NCBI RefSeq assembly: GCF_023278565.1
Contig: NC_064672.1
Location: 3,968,001 to 4,032,000, forward strand
Length of the DNA: 64,000 bases
Direction: 5' to 3'
Source: Colletotrichum lupini
Lineage: Eukaryota > Ascomycota > Sordariomycetes > Glomerellales > Glomerellaceae
In this document: positions 10,700 through 22,229 of the stretch, one piece after another
How the letters are laid out: each line of letters opens with the position of its first letter
How positions within the stretch are numbered: the first letter of the stretch is position 1
Notes under the pieces: model-generated
The model's database searches: none
What the model was told of the DNA's origin: nothing
What the model saw: the letters and a program-made list of their open reading frames with translations, nothing else
Position numbers and translations under genes: made by a program

Positions 10700-12326
10700 G
10701 ACATGTCACTTGCTGGTGACCAGCCGGATTGGCGATTTGGCGATATGTCTGGCCGGCGAGGATATTTTTTTCCAACGTCTCGTTGCTCTCGCACGGGGGG
10801 CTGGCCCGGGCTTTTTAATCGCGAGAGGGTCTCGGGGTCCTTTGGGTCGTTGAGTGGTCGGTCAGGACTGGGGGGGTACTTTGTGGTACAAGTTGAACTT
10901 CGGTGCGGTGCGGTGGGTGGACAGGGCAGGGGTGCCAGGATCCGGGAGGTTCTGATAGAAAAGTCTCAGGCGACGACCTGGAGGGAATCGGGCTCGTTTA
11001 GCTATGGGATCCTGTCGAGGTCTCCATCCAAGACTGGAGAAGAGGAGGGGGAACAGAAGGCGGTGAACGCACGAACCAGGGAAGAATGCGACTGCTTCTC
11101 GACCAGCGACAGCTAAAGCGCCTAAGCAGCGGAGCAAAAGGGGCAGGTCAGGCAGGGAAGCCGGAGGTAAAGGATCGAACCCGGATCGTAGAAGGGCGAA
11201 AGCGTCGCGGAGCGCGAGGCCAGGATGATATTGATGGTGGTAGGTAGGCGTAGTTGTGGTGGGATGTTGAGAACAGGAGCCGTGATGTGAGGATAAGGTA
11301 GGGCAGACAAGCGGGCCACAAGTCGATGGGTGAATCAACAACAAGAAGAGAAAGCCGCCAAAGGAGTGGATCTTGGGAGAGTTTGGCATTGGGTGTCGAG
11401 AGGCGGAAGCGATAGTTGACGAGTGAGGAGAGGCGTCAGCCAGGTCAAGATTGGTGTCAGAACCAGGCTCTGATCAGATTTCGCCCAGGTTTAGGTAGTA
11501 GGTTGGTCGTGTCGGACAAAGATAACAACAACGAACGAGAGAGGGCGATGGTGTTTTTTTTTTCCTTCTGCTCTTGTCTGCTCGCTCGGCATAAACCTTT
11601 TCCCCCTCTTCGTTTTTTCGGTGGTGACAGAAGAACAGGCGCAGAGCCTCCAAGAAAAAGAAAGGAAAAGGAAAACAAAAAAGCAGATTTTCCCGGCGAC
11701 AGGCAACAAACGACCAAACAAGAGTCGAGTCGTTGGATGGAGGAGACGGAGGAGAATAAAGGCAAAGAAGATGGAAACAAATAATCAGGCGCAGCAGGTC
11801 AAGTCAAGTCAGGTCAGGTTCAGGTCTGGTTTGGTCAGGTACCAAGAAGCCACGCGCGGACGGGATTTTCTATTCTTCTTCTGGGCGCGTCGTTCGGTTT
11901 CCCGTTTTACGGAGGTGTGTATTTCTAAATGCAAAGATATGGCAGGTACCTCACTCCGTACTTTTGTGTGCGTGTGTGAAGAGTGAAAGGCAGTGTGGGC
12001 TCAGGCAAAAAAAAAAGTCAAGTGAAAGTCAGCGCAACGGGACAACGAACAACAACAGCCATGGCACGGTTTGGGACAGAATGGGAAGCTAATATGATGA
12101 TCGGGCTCGACGCGAGAGAGAAAGAGGGCAAGCACCAACCTTTGGCCGCCTTCATTCGCTCCTGCAGTGTATTGGCGCTACCCGTTCAAGGAGGAAGGAG
12201 GTGGTGTGTGGTCACTGCCTGTGGTGTGCAGGTGCCAGGTGGTGTGGTGTGGGAAAAGGAAGGAGTGGAGACCGACACGGGGGAGGCGGTAGACGGGCGG
12301 ACAGTCAATTGGGAAGGAACACTCTG

Positions 12327-12350
12327 AGGTAGGTACAGGGGCACCTACCT
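12327..12350. repeat. Inverted repeat AGGTAGGT / ACCTACCT
   Basis: Two perfect 8-base arms at 12327-12334 and 12343-12350 separated by 8 bases. It belongs to a family of similar short palindromes found between genes across the window (see findings). Function unknown. Confidence 0.7.
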
Positions 12351-13986
12351 TACGCCAGTTGCGGGCGGGTGCAAGTGCATACGGGGGGAAACAGCGGGCC
12401 CGGTGTGGCAGAAAAGGGCAGCCAAACCTGAGAAGGCGCGAAGGGCAGGGGAGGGGGAAGGATACCATACTACGGAGTACCTTACTACCTTACGTAGAAT
12501 GCTTCTGCGGGATGGTCACTGGAGGAGGCGTACAAGCGTGGGAGGGCCCTGGCAAGCCTGGGACTCCTGGGACACTGAAAGGTCGCAATGCAGCAACGTA
12601 CCTTAGTATGCACAGGGAACCTGAAGTGCAAGCCGCAAGACCACAACAAACACTGGGCCCAATGGGACGCTGTGCTCAATTGCATCTAATTCGGTCGGGA
12701 TTGGGAGACGGGACGCCTGTTCTGCTGTGAATCGGAGCACAACGCTATGAGATCTCCAGTTCTGGCCGTACGAAGTGCCTTTCTATACCACTACCTTACC
12801 TTAACTTACCTTTCCTTAACAGATGACGGATATCGATAACATGTCACCATACCTAGCATCGTGCCTTTGTTTACGTTACCCAGCGTACGGTACCAAGTAT
12901 TGCCGTAAGGCTGGTGTTTGGGATGTGGGATATCCAATCTACACTGCCTGTCATCACCCGTCCACAACCAGGCAAGGTACATGGCCAAATGCCTCCTGAC
13001 CCAACGATCCTGTCGAACATGTCCGTACCATGACACTGCTATGGGCTGGACTTCACGTTGAGATTGCTTTAACCACTACGTTCCTGCGAAGAGAAGACTG
13101 GGTGTATCCGTTCCCCTCCATTCCTCAAAAGCTGTTGAACCGGGCTGACGGATAACTGACGTGTTTCATACCGACTTTTTGTCTCGCTTTCTTTTTCCTG
13201 GAACCGAGATCTCAGAGGGCGGGAAGAAGCAATGACATATGCACCAAGACCCTCAAGTCCCCATCGAGGAATGTCTCTCCATTGCCGCTGCCGTGTCTCG
13301 CGCTGCGCGCGCACGCCGGTTGTCCTTTCATGCTTTCAGCTGCTCGTGTGAGTCGAGTCTGGACAAGAAGAGAGTAGCAGCGGAAGGTAAGTCTGACTTG
13401 GTCTGGACTCGGTGACAGAAGCATCTAGTGGTGCTGCCTTTGGCATTAGCCTCCAATGCGACCTTCTTGGCCCCCATCCTCTCCTTCAACCGCCCATCTC
13501 TTCATTTTCGGTCTAGTGAGGCCAAGCTCTTGAAGAATATCACCTCGTGTTTGCCCCTTGCATAGTCGGCAGTATACTCTACGCCATCACCTAGTTTACT
13601 CTCAACGGTGGCTACAGAAGGCGGACTTGCGAGATAAGGTAGACCAGAGATGGTGAAGCGTGGAAAGAGTGTGCAAAGCCACCCTTGCGGTCCCTGAACT
13701 AGCGTTCCAGGCACAAGCCTAGCAACGTAGACCCCAATTCGCTACCTAAGCAGGCATCCGCTAAACCTCGGAACAGGCCATGACAGTCAGGGCCCTGGGC
13801 TTCGTTCCCCTGGATCACTAATACCCTCGCGGCCATCTGCTTGTCGATCAACTGTTCTCACCACCCACCTCAGTCATCACAGTATCCGTACCTAACCTGG
13901 AGGTTACCATCGGAGCAAGCGCTGGGGCGACGAGGGAGACAGACGACTTCCTTTTGCGAATTGTGGATGATGTCCCATGTACTCTG

Positions 13987-14005
13987 TACGGAGTACCTTA
14001 GGTAC
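13987..14005. repeat. Overlapping TACGGAGTAC motif and GTACCT-T-AGGTAC palindrome
   Basis: TACGGAGTAC at 13987-13996 runs into a perfect GTACCT-T-AGGTAC inverted repeat at 13993-14005. The first motif also occurs at 12471-12480 and, as ACTCCGTAC, at 11953-11961 and 63203-63211, all in intergenic DNA. Confidence 0.7.
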
Positions 14006-14700
14006 TGCGTATCATGTCCACATTCACCCACTCTCGCCCACAGCTGCTGCCACTCTGATTCTGCCCATCAGACCCTTTTTTGACCCTTTTTCATGCCCTC
14101 CCATGAACTTCCTTGAACTTCCATTCCTTTTGATGAATTCAGCTCCACCATCGTGACAATCCGCAATCCACCTTTTGCTATGCAATACATATCCATACCT
14201 ACCTACCTTAGCATCCTCAGTATCTGTACCAACACTCCGTGCTGGAGCAGCACTGCAAGCTCCGCAACATGCTCCTCCTCCGCCAGCATCCACTCTCGAC
14301 TCCTCTTTACTCGGCGATCTCCTCTTCAGCTCCAGTGCCATCACGGAATATTCCAAGGTAAATCGCTCTTCCCCTCACTTGCTTTTTTGCTGCTGCCGCC
14401 AGAGGCCTAGCATCGTGTACCTCCACGCACTTAGTACCTTGGCAGATCGTTCTCAGCTCTGCCTCCTCTGCCGACCCTCAGCTCTGTGCAGCACACTGAC
14501 TATCCCTCCTGCAACTTTTTCTTCTCTCTCCCGGGGCTTCTGGTAAGTAGATTCCGGCCACTTAGCAACTCGAGAGCCCCCCATGATATCCATTGTCTCC
14601 AGAAAGTCTTGGGACCTGCTCCAATGAGGGGAGAAATCTGAAATGTGAGCGGCCCAGCGCTAGCCCACGACGCTTTCCAGGATAAAGGTCCTGTTCAATG

Positions 14701-14732
14701 CACCAAGCACCAAGCACCAAGCACCAAGCACC
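14701..14732. repeat. Short tandem repeat, CACCAAG x4
   Basis: Four exact copies of the heptamer CACCAAG followed by CACC. It lies in the long region without genes and is not part of any supported ORF. Likely a variable minisatellite. Confidence 0.9.
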
Positions 14733-17700
14733 TGCAAAGCAACCTCGGGGGCTGCCCAACTAGAGAGCGCCCGTCTTGCAGAGCGCAGATAGATACACCG
14801 GTATCCCACGCCTTTTTTCTTCAAGACGCACGTGTAAGAAGCATCTCACCCACGAGGGTCAACCCACCCCGGCCTGCGCCTTTCGCTGAATGCGTCGACC
14901 ACTGCCTACGTGCCTTGCGCCATCAGCCATGCGCCGGCATTTTGGCATGACATTACTCCTCTTCTCGCATTCTCTCGAGACACAGGACACAATGCGAGTA
15001 TCCGTACACGCCGCATCTACAGCACACAATATCGAAAAGAAGACGAAATAGGTTTCAAGCCCGCAAAATATGCAATCCCAAGCTGAGGTCAACCAACAAG
15101 CCTCTTCTCCATTCATACGATCGAGATGACGTCCAGCCATTCGTTAGCTCACGGCCAAACCCCCAAACTCCTGTCCCGAGATGCCGCGAACCGGCGCTTG
15201 GCTCATGTCCAACCCCGTTCGCATCTCCATCCACGTATCGCCCGACATGAAAGAATCTACCAGATCCAAAATTCTCTCGGAACAAAACCACCATGAGGAT
15301 AATCCTTGGCTAGTTCTCTCGCCTGTGGATCCTCTCCACCAACCCATCGTATCCCACCCTCATGGATGTTGACAGTATCGACACCCTCGCCATTGTCTCT
15401 TCTTGGCCGCCTGCCTAACACACGAGTCTACCCATCGTCCGACTTCCCTGTCATCGAGGCCTGTCGTCTGCCCTACCTGATCACGATTCAACTCATAGTT
15501 CGCACGAGTCTCTCTACCATGGCGGTCAAACGAAACCGACCACGCAAACACTTGACTATGACCTGTTCATCCGGCATCACGGCGAAGGCGAGTACAAAGT
15601 CTTTGCCAACCTGGTAAACTCAACCCCAGGTCAACCAGCCAACCATGCACGCCGCCCAGGGCCCAGGGGTTATCAGGCTCCTGCATCACACCCTCTTGGG
15701 ATGTGGGTAAACTCCAATTGCCCTCTCACAGCTCCTACGCAAGACGGCCCATGGAGCTTCTGCAGACTGCAGCATACAAGCGCATTTCCACACGTCTGGC
15801 GTTCTGACGAATACGAATGGCTCAGCGTGGACAGGGCGAGCAAGCAAAGAAGCAGTAACTTGCAAGCATTCAAGGCGGTCTGCATCTCAATGCTCGCTAC
15901 AGACTCCGGAGTATTCCTCGCCCGCCTCATGCACTTTGCCTCGAGTCGGCATCTATCAAATGTCACCTTGTAAACGTACCTGCTTGTCGACGAGCTTGCC
16001 GAATTGTCTTGCATGCTGTAATGGAGCGTCTACCTTGGTATACAATCGCACGTTTCGAGAGCCTGTCGGCAGCAATTCGCTCGAGGCTTGTCGCCCTCAA
16101 TGGGCCTCTTCCCGCTTCTCCGCGACGCCCATCGAGCACCAAGCAGTTTTCATAAGCATTCCTTGCAGTCTCCGGTTACACTTGTAAATCATACCTGTTT
16201 CTTGGAAGAGTGCGGGACCAGGACACTGCTCAGAAGTTCTCCCAGAACAGCAAATTCTAACGCGCACAGAGCAAAAGACCGTTCCTTTCTCATATAGGCT
16301 TGATGTCACGGCCCATGGCCGATCGTGGGCCCGAGATGTCGAACATGACGGACAAGGATCGGCGCACAGCTTCAAGTGTCTGTGGGTGGTGGTGCCGGTG
16401 CTCGGTGCTCACTGGCCGCCATACTACCCCCCCTTCCCGAGAGCCCTTTGCGGACCACTTCTCATCGGCGCCAAAAAGCAAATACCAGCGCCGGCAGATG
16501 CCCTCCATGGCACTTTACGGTGCACTACGCACTTGTCATGCCTAGGAAACCCATGTCATCTCTTGAGATATTCTCTCAGAGTGAGTCGATTGCCCATACG
16601 CCCAATCCTTGAACCTAGGTTGCGCTGCGAATTGTTGCTTCCCAGGGACCCGCCTGCATCGTGACATTTCGGAGACTGTTTCGTCGGTCTGGTATGGACA
16701 CATCAGCGGTCTACCGGTACTAGGATTGCAGACGGCTCGACGGGAAGGACAGCCACTATAGACTCCTTTTCCTGCAGCCAGCCAAACAACTGAAGAAATC
16801 TTTGTTTCAGGTTTCGCCTACATACCGACTCAACCCACGCGCTAGGCACGTTACGGTGTACAAAAGTCTACTAGCTGGAATCTGTCGGTCTTGTCTGCCT
16901 TCCCTGGCCCCTGGCCCGCGATAGCGACTCATCATCTCGCCGGATTTGGATCGCCCAGAGTTTTTCTTTTTCGAATGTATGAAAAGATGGCTCTACTCAG
17001 AATTCAACTTGCCAGATTGAACGACTCACAAGTCATGACTCTTCCAGCTGACGTAGAGTCAGTCTGCTCCTTATGCCAGTCAGCGGAAGGCGGGCGCATC
17101 TATTCTGGATTTCTTCATCTACCCACCCATGCCACCCGGAAATATCCTCCAATCTGCGGCGTGCAGTTCCAGTGGTTAATCCACACCTGAGAGGCTGAGA
17201 AATAAAGAGACTCAACACAGTTACAACACTGGATTCAAATTACGTCCCCGAAGCCGCTGCTTATTACATGACGACGCACTCCTTGCAGAACCCCCGTGTT
17301 GGGTTGGACTTTTGGAGAAGCTGAAAGCCCAACGTGTCTACTTTAATTCGCTTTTTTCGCTGCAAGCTACCCAAACGAGATGGTCGTCTCATTCCGGCAA
17401 ATACCAACCGTAATCAATCCTCAACAGCGGCCTAGCCGTGGCAAGGGGAACCGCTCAAATGTGGTGAAGCCACTTGTCGATCCCATGCAATGCAACTGCA
17501 GGACTGCAGAACTACAGAACCAGGTTCCTGTTTCGGACGGGAGACACGACAGGAAATACGCAGAGCAACCAAAGCCGCATGGCACTTTTACTGCTGCTCA
17601 TGCTTCTGCTGCTCGTGTCCACCTGCGGCCCTTGGCTAGCTATGTCACTCGGTGTACCACAACAGTAGGTCATATGTAATATGGAAGAAAAGAGAGGCTC

Positions 17701-18650
17701 GTAAGTCGTAATGAAAACGAGCAGGAAGGAATGGGCGCTGTGACCACGGTTTGCCTCCGTGACCCCTTTTATTTAGCCATTGCCAGCCCTGTTGGAGGAA
17801 AAGAAGGACCGAAGGGTAGGTAAGAGGGTAAGCAAAGAATCTTGGGGGGAGAGAAGGGCGGCGCTAAGAACCGTTCGTGCAATAGTCTCAGGACGTTCTT
17901 TAGAGTTTTGAGATCTTAGATTTGAACCCGCTGAGATCTGAAGATGTTAAAAGGTCAGCCACCTGGTGGGGAATGGAGGGGAAAGGACTGCCTGTTCGAG
18001 GGGGCCTTTTCAGGAATTACACATTTCTTTAAGATAATGTGACATGTTGGTGCGGGTTTAGTGGCGCATCCGAGCGTCGTGAACGCCACGGCCTATGGGA
18101 TTCTCACTCTAAAGTAGGGTAGGTATCTTCAACGAGGTTCATCTCAGCAGCTGGGGATGCCAAGATGCGTTTCTCCTGAGCACCGACACGCCTTCCGCCA
18201 TTCCTTCAATCTAGAGAGGCGTGAGAGGTCCAACAACATCCACGAAGCGAAGGATGATGACCCTCCTCATCCTCTTCCATCGCGATGCGGCGTTTGCCCC
18301 GGAAACACGGCTCAACGCCCCGACCGTGCGGGGGAGACCTGATCCAGCTCCCGTGATCTAGTTCCCTTTGGATTTTTTGATGGGATCTCAAGCCATCAGC
18401 ACGGCTCTCCCGAAGGCGTAGTGCGTGTATACCAATCCCCGGATGGTGGAGATGTGCGTGGTCTGACACTGGGCTGAATCCGGGGACGCCTGGAGCGCTC
18501 TGCGTCGCGTTTCCTCAGCTGTCACCGTCGCCGGGGCTGTCCTCACCAACGCAATATTCCCCCTTCCCCTCCCACCCCAACGAACGCCTCAACTGCCGTT
18601 TTGCTGGTCTGGACTTTTTTGTGCGTGAGACTCAAGTAGACCTCCCTCGC

Positions 18651-19837
18651 TCACGCCACGTGTCGCGTACCCAGCTTGCCCGTGGAAAGAAACCCCCTAT
18701 TCCCCATCTCGCCCCTCCACCCGATCCCGAGAACCCCAAACATGATCCTCCCGTCCTCGCCCGGCTGCGCCCTCGTCCCCTCGGCCTCCTCCACCACGAA
18801 GCACACCTGCTCGACCTCGCCCGGGTGCAGCACCGGCCGCGCGCCCCCGCCCGTCTCCCAGTTGCAGTCCGTGTAGCCTAGCCCGTCGGCCAGGTCCAGC
18901 ACCACCTTTTCGAGCTGGATCACGTCCTCGGAGCAGTTCTCCAGCTGGGCCTCCATGACCCACCGCCGCTGCCCACCACCACCGGCCTGTTTCTTGCCGG
19001 AAGAAGCGGGAGCGAGCGGGCCGATTTTCGTGCGGACGATGAGCGAGGACTTGCAGATGAACTGGTACAGCTTCCGAAAGGTGCGCGTCTTGCCCGAGGT
19101 CTCGGTGGCTTCGTAGTAGCTCACCGTCACGGCGAGGACGTGGTTGCCTTCCTCTTTGAGATCAAAGTTCACGATGCGCTGGAGGGTGTCGCCGGCCTCG
19201 AGGTCCGTTCCCTTGAGGTCATCGTCGCCGCCGCCGCCGCCGCCGGTATCCGCAGAGTCTGGCGGGGAGAGGTCGAGCTTCTGGATCGAGTTCGCGCCGG
19301 GGGTCTTCATTTCCGCCTCGATGCGGACGTCACGGATGCTCTTGCGCTTTGCCGGGGCCGCCGATGCTGCTGCTGGCGCACCGGTGGCGCCGAGGGGTCC
19401 TCCTCCCCCGGGGACTGCTGCTACGGGCTCGGGGACATCGTGGTTTGCGCAGAGGGTGCAGCTGAATGTTTCGCCTACGTAGGCGGAGCCGAAGCTCAGC
19501 GGGAGGTTGAGGATCGGGGAGAGGAGGAAGGGGGAGGGGTTCGTTGAGGCGGTTGTGTCGTAGGCGAGGGAGGCCGGGGTCGGGTCGGCGGGGAGGGTTG
19601 AGGGCGTCAGCGGGGGCCGGATCGGGTGTTGGATTACGAGGGAGGGGCGGGATAGTCTGTTGGTTTGTTTTCGTGTTAGAGAAGCATGTTCTTTTTCTTT
19701 AGGTATTGGCGGACTGAGTGAGAGGACAAGGCGGCACTCCAGCTGCGTGTAGGTCGGGATCTCTACCTGAGGACTTTCAATGAGACGGAGTGAGGCTCCT
19801 TTAGGGTGTCGTGTGACGGGTATCTTTGATGGCTCAT
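18651..19837 (-). CDS. TRAPP complex subunit, TRAPPC13-like (DUF974)
   Basis: Two exons: 19767-19837 and 18651-19656 (110-nt intron), 358 aa. Exon 1 gives MSHQRYPSHDTLKEPHSVSL and joins in frame to RLSRPSLVIQHPIRPPL, the diagnostic start of the DUF974 family. Further family blocks are LSFGSAYVGETFSCTLCANH and the KRKSIRDVRIEAEM helix. They are followed by a Gly/Asp-rich insertion, then VNFDLKEEGNHVLAVTVSY and ICKSSLIVRTKIGP, which form the immunoglobulin-like domains. TRAPPC13 belongs to the TRAPP complex that activates Ypt/Rab GTPases in Golgi traffic and autophagy. The short exon 1 is easily missed: without it the ORF seems to start at an internal Met (19310). Residues 100-120 and 165-175 contain species-type Gly-rich loops. 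Confidence in the family is high; the C-terminal few residues are less sure. Confidence 0.9.
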
Positions 19838-22229
19838 GACTGCGGTGTTCGCGTCTCGCTGGCCGATGGAGAGAGGGTGAGTTGCTTGGAGGGATTCGGT
19901 GTGTCGTCGGGCTCGGGTAGCGGGGGATGCGCCGCGGGACGAGATATGATAATTGGAGATACGGAGAGGTGAGAGACGTTGGAGAGATGGGCTGGTGGGA
20001 CGAAATGACGATTGGGGGTCTTACCTTACCTTAGTAGCTCTGGTGGGTCCCGGGATGTCTTTTTATCGATAAGAGAGTGGGTGTGTGGAAAGACCCAGGC
20101 CGGTGAGCGGAGCTCTCCCCCCGCATGCCATGGCCCCACCCGGGGTTCCGATTTCGAGGTCCACGGAGGGCGGACGGACCCGCGCACTGTGGATGAATTG
20201 TCCTCCTAAGTTTTGTTCGAGTCCCGAGTGAAGGAACAAGGTATCTCGTAGCGAAAGCAGTTCTCAAAACATGGGCCAGAAGATCTTTCAGGTGGCCAGC
20301 TTCGCTAACGGCACGATGATATCATTCCGGTCTGCAGGTTCACAATTCGGTTGCAGATGTCGAGTAGTTTCGCGAGTTTCCTCTCTGACATTTGTAAGGG
20401 GCGTCTGGCAGCATCATTCAACTCTTGGTCGCAGATAAACGAAATCATACATCACTCAGCACTACACTAACCCGCCCATATTTTGGTATGTTTTAGTACA
20501 CATAGCCATTCAATAACCATGCTGGCCTATGGGTGTCATGGATATTAAGACTAATGGAATGGTCTGCAATGAAGATAAGGTGGAAGATCTGGGAAAGTTC
20601 TGATGTGTTCAATAGCTTTTGGAGGAGAAGCCGTTTGGAAGCATCAGTATACCATCTTCGTACGGAAGACTATCGTGATGGTTTTGAGCGGCTAACTTAG
20701 ACCATCAACCATATTTGAGATCTCCGTCGGCTTCCACCGAGATCCACGCTCACATTTAATTCCTTGAGAGTATGACGATGGCAGGTTGTAATGGCCTCTG
20801 CCAGCGCAAGAGATATGATATTAGACCTCCGCCCAGCAAATCCTGGGCATGCGGGTACTACACCTTGCAAGAATGCCAGAGGCATGCGGGATACGCCAAC
20901 CAGGCCAGATGCTCTCGAATGGTCGAGGGTTTCCGCAGTGTTCCGTGCTACTCAGACCACATACTGGAACACATTGGCTGGATAAGAGGGTAGCCTAGAG
21001 CGGTCAATCAGACCGAGACGTATGGGGAGGATAGCTTTTGGTGCAGTGCTCAGGAGAGAACAAGCCTGACAACAAGTCCTTCCCACCTTTTCCCTTTGAG
21101 AGATTCAAAATTGACTTAGAAGTGTTGTCCACTTCATGCCAACAACTATAGTCGGAGAGACTGCCTTCCAACAGGATGGTAGTCCTTGGTTCGAAGAGAA
21201 TCCTGAAATGATTTATTTCAGCTCAGAGAGATTACCTCATCGGGTGCCTTCAGTTACAGTCGTTCCTCTTACCAGCCCGTGTGGCCTGACCACACCCCAG
21301 TTCTGGACGTAATGGGAGATGTCAATTCTACCATCATGTCGTTAGCGAAGCTGGTCACTTGAAACGTCTTTTAGCTTGTGTTCATTGGACCACTTTCGCT
21401 GCATGCCGTACTTCATGTGTAAAGTGGTGTGCGCCTGCATCGCTCCTTCCTCCCGCTACATCCCTCCTTCCTCAACCTAAGTACCTTACCAACTTCGTGG
21501 AGACTGAGGGTATACATCCCTTCCCAACGTCGTTCCTGTCACCACCACCCCGCGGTCAACTGGCCGAGTGGGCTCGACTCTGGCGCAGAGTCGAGATTAA
21601 ATGAAATACCCCAATGAAGCCAGTGGTATTCGGAGGGGCGCGCTGTTCGATTCCGGATAGGGGCATGAAGTATCGAGTAAGTTATCACCAGCCCTTCCTT
21701 CCTTTCACTTTTCTTTTCTGGTTTTGTTTCTAAGCAGTCTGAGATGTTTTTTGTCGAAGTTAAATATGACACTTTCCTGCATCGCCATTTGCTAGATTGA
21801 GTCTCGAAAGCAAGATTACCTCCTCATTGCTCCTCCCAAGACAAACGATACAAAGCTTATCATAGCAGGAAAAGTAGAAGCAGAATATTACAGATATGTA
21901 TCTCCGCTATGCCGTGGCAAGTCAGTGACACCATCAGCTAATGCGCTGACGAGTAAAGGAACAGTTCGGCAGGACTGATATCACGAAGCCCTGACAGGAT
22001 TAAATGTACACAGACGTCATGTGTTGCTTTGTGGTAATATTACTATGTCTGTTGAGTCATATACAACTTCATCTGTACCTCCTTTAACGTCCAAATGACC
22101 ATCCCCTGCACAAAGCCGCTCACATACTACAGTGATGCGCCTCTGATGATTCTCCCCACCACTTCGTGGCTTTGCAATTTTGACCATCATCAATACCTTA
22201 GACCCGTTCTTCTTTCCTGAAGTCTCTCT
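19838..22229. other. Intergenic region between TRAPPC13 and the KH-domain gene
   Basis: 2.4 kb with only short ORFs that lack family features. The left 200 bp should be the TRAPPC13 promoter. At 21561-21665 a tRNA-like arrangement is seen: an A-box-like TGGCCGAGTGG, a perfect 9-bp hairpin at 21573-21595 and a B-box-like GTTCGATTCC at 21645-21654. The acceptor and T stems do not pair (see findings). No other feature supported. Confidence 0.5.

Larger units (their letters stand above)
10700..18650. other. Long intergenic region (about 8 kb) without recognisable genes
   Basis: No ORF longer than about 175 codons lies wholly within this region apart from antisense shadows of the DENN gene start, and none shows family motifs or a spliceable structure. 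It is not AT-rich, so there is no sign of RIP-degraded transposons. The left part (10700-12100) is probably DENN promoter and leader; it is GA-rich on the plus strand. It holds several short palindromes with AGGTA/TACCT arms, three TACGGAGTAC or ACTCCGTAC motifs, a 7-nt tandem repeat at 14701-14732, and GC-rich hairpins near 18061-18333. A 70-codon Cys-rich ORF at 15673-15885 on the minus strand is discussed under findings. Confidence 0.55.

Noticed and set aside
9882..11116. Plus-strand ORFs of 250 and 309 codons opposite the DENN gene start
   Set aside because: Antisense to the Ser/Arg-rich 5' part of the DENN gene and its leader; no family match and no splice support.
11165..11190. B-box-like sequence (GGGTTCGATCC on the minus strand), possible tRNA
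   Set aside because: No A box, acceptor stem or anticodon arm at the right distance.
10862..11389. 175-codon minus-strand ORF upstream of the DENN gene
   Set aside because: Leu/Pro/Ser/His composition typical of translated CT-rich leader DNA; no motif, no conserved-looking segment.
17909..17945. GGTTCAAATCT on the minus strand, possible tRNA
   Set aside because: The T stem does not pair and no A box was found upstream.
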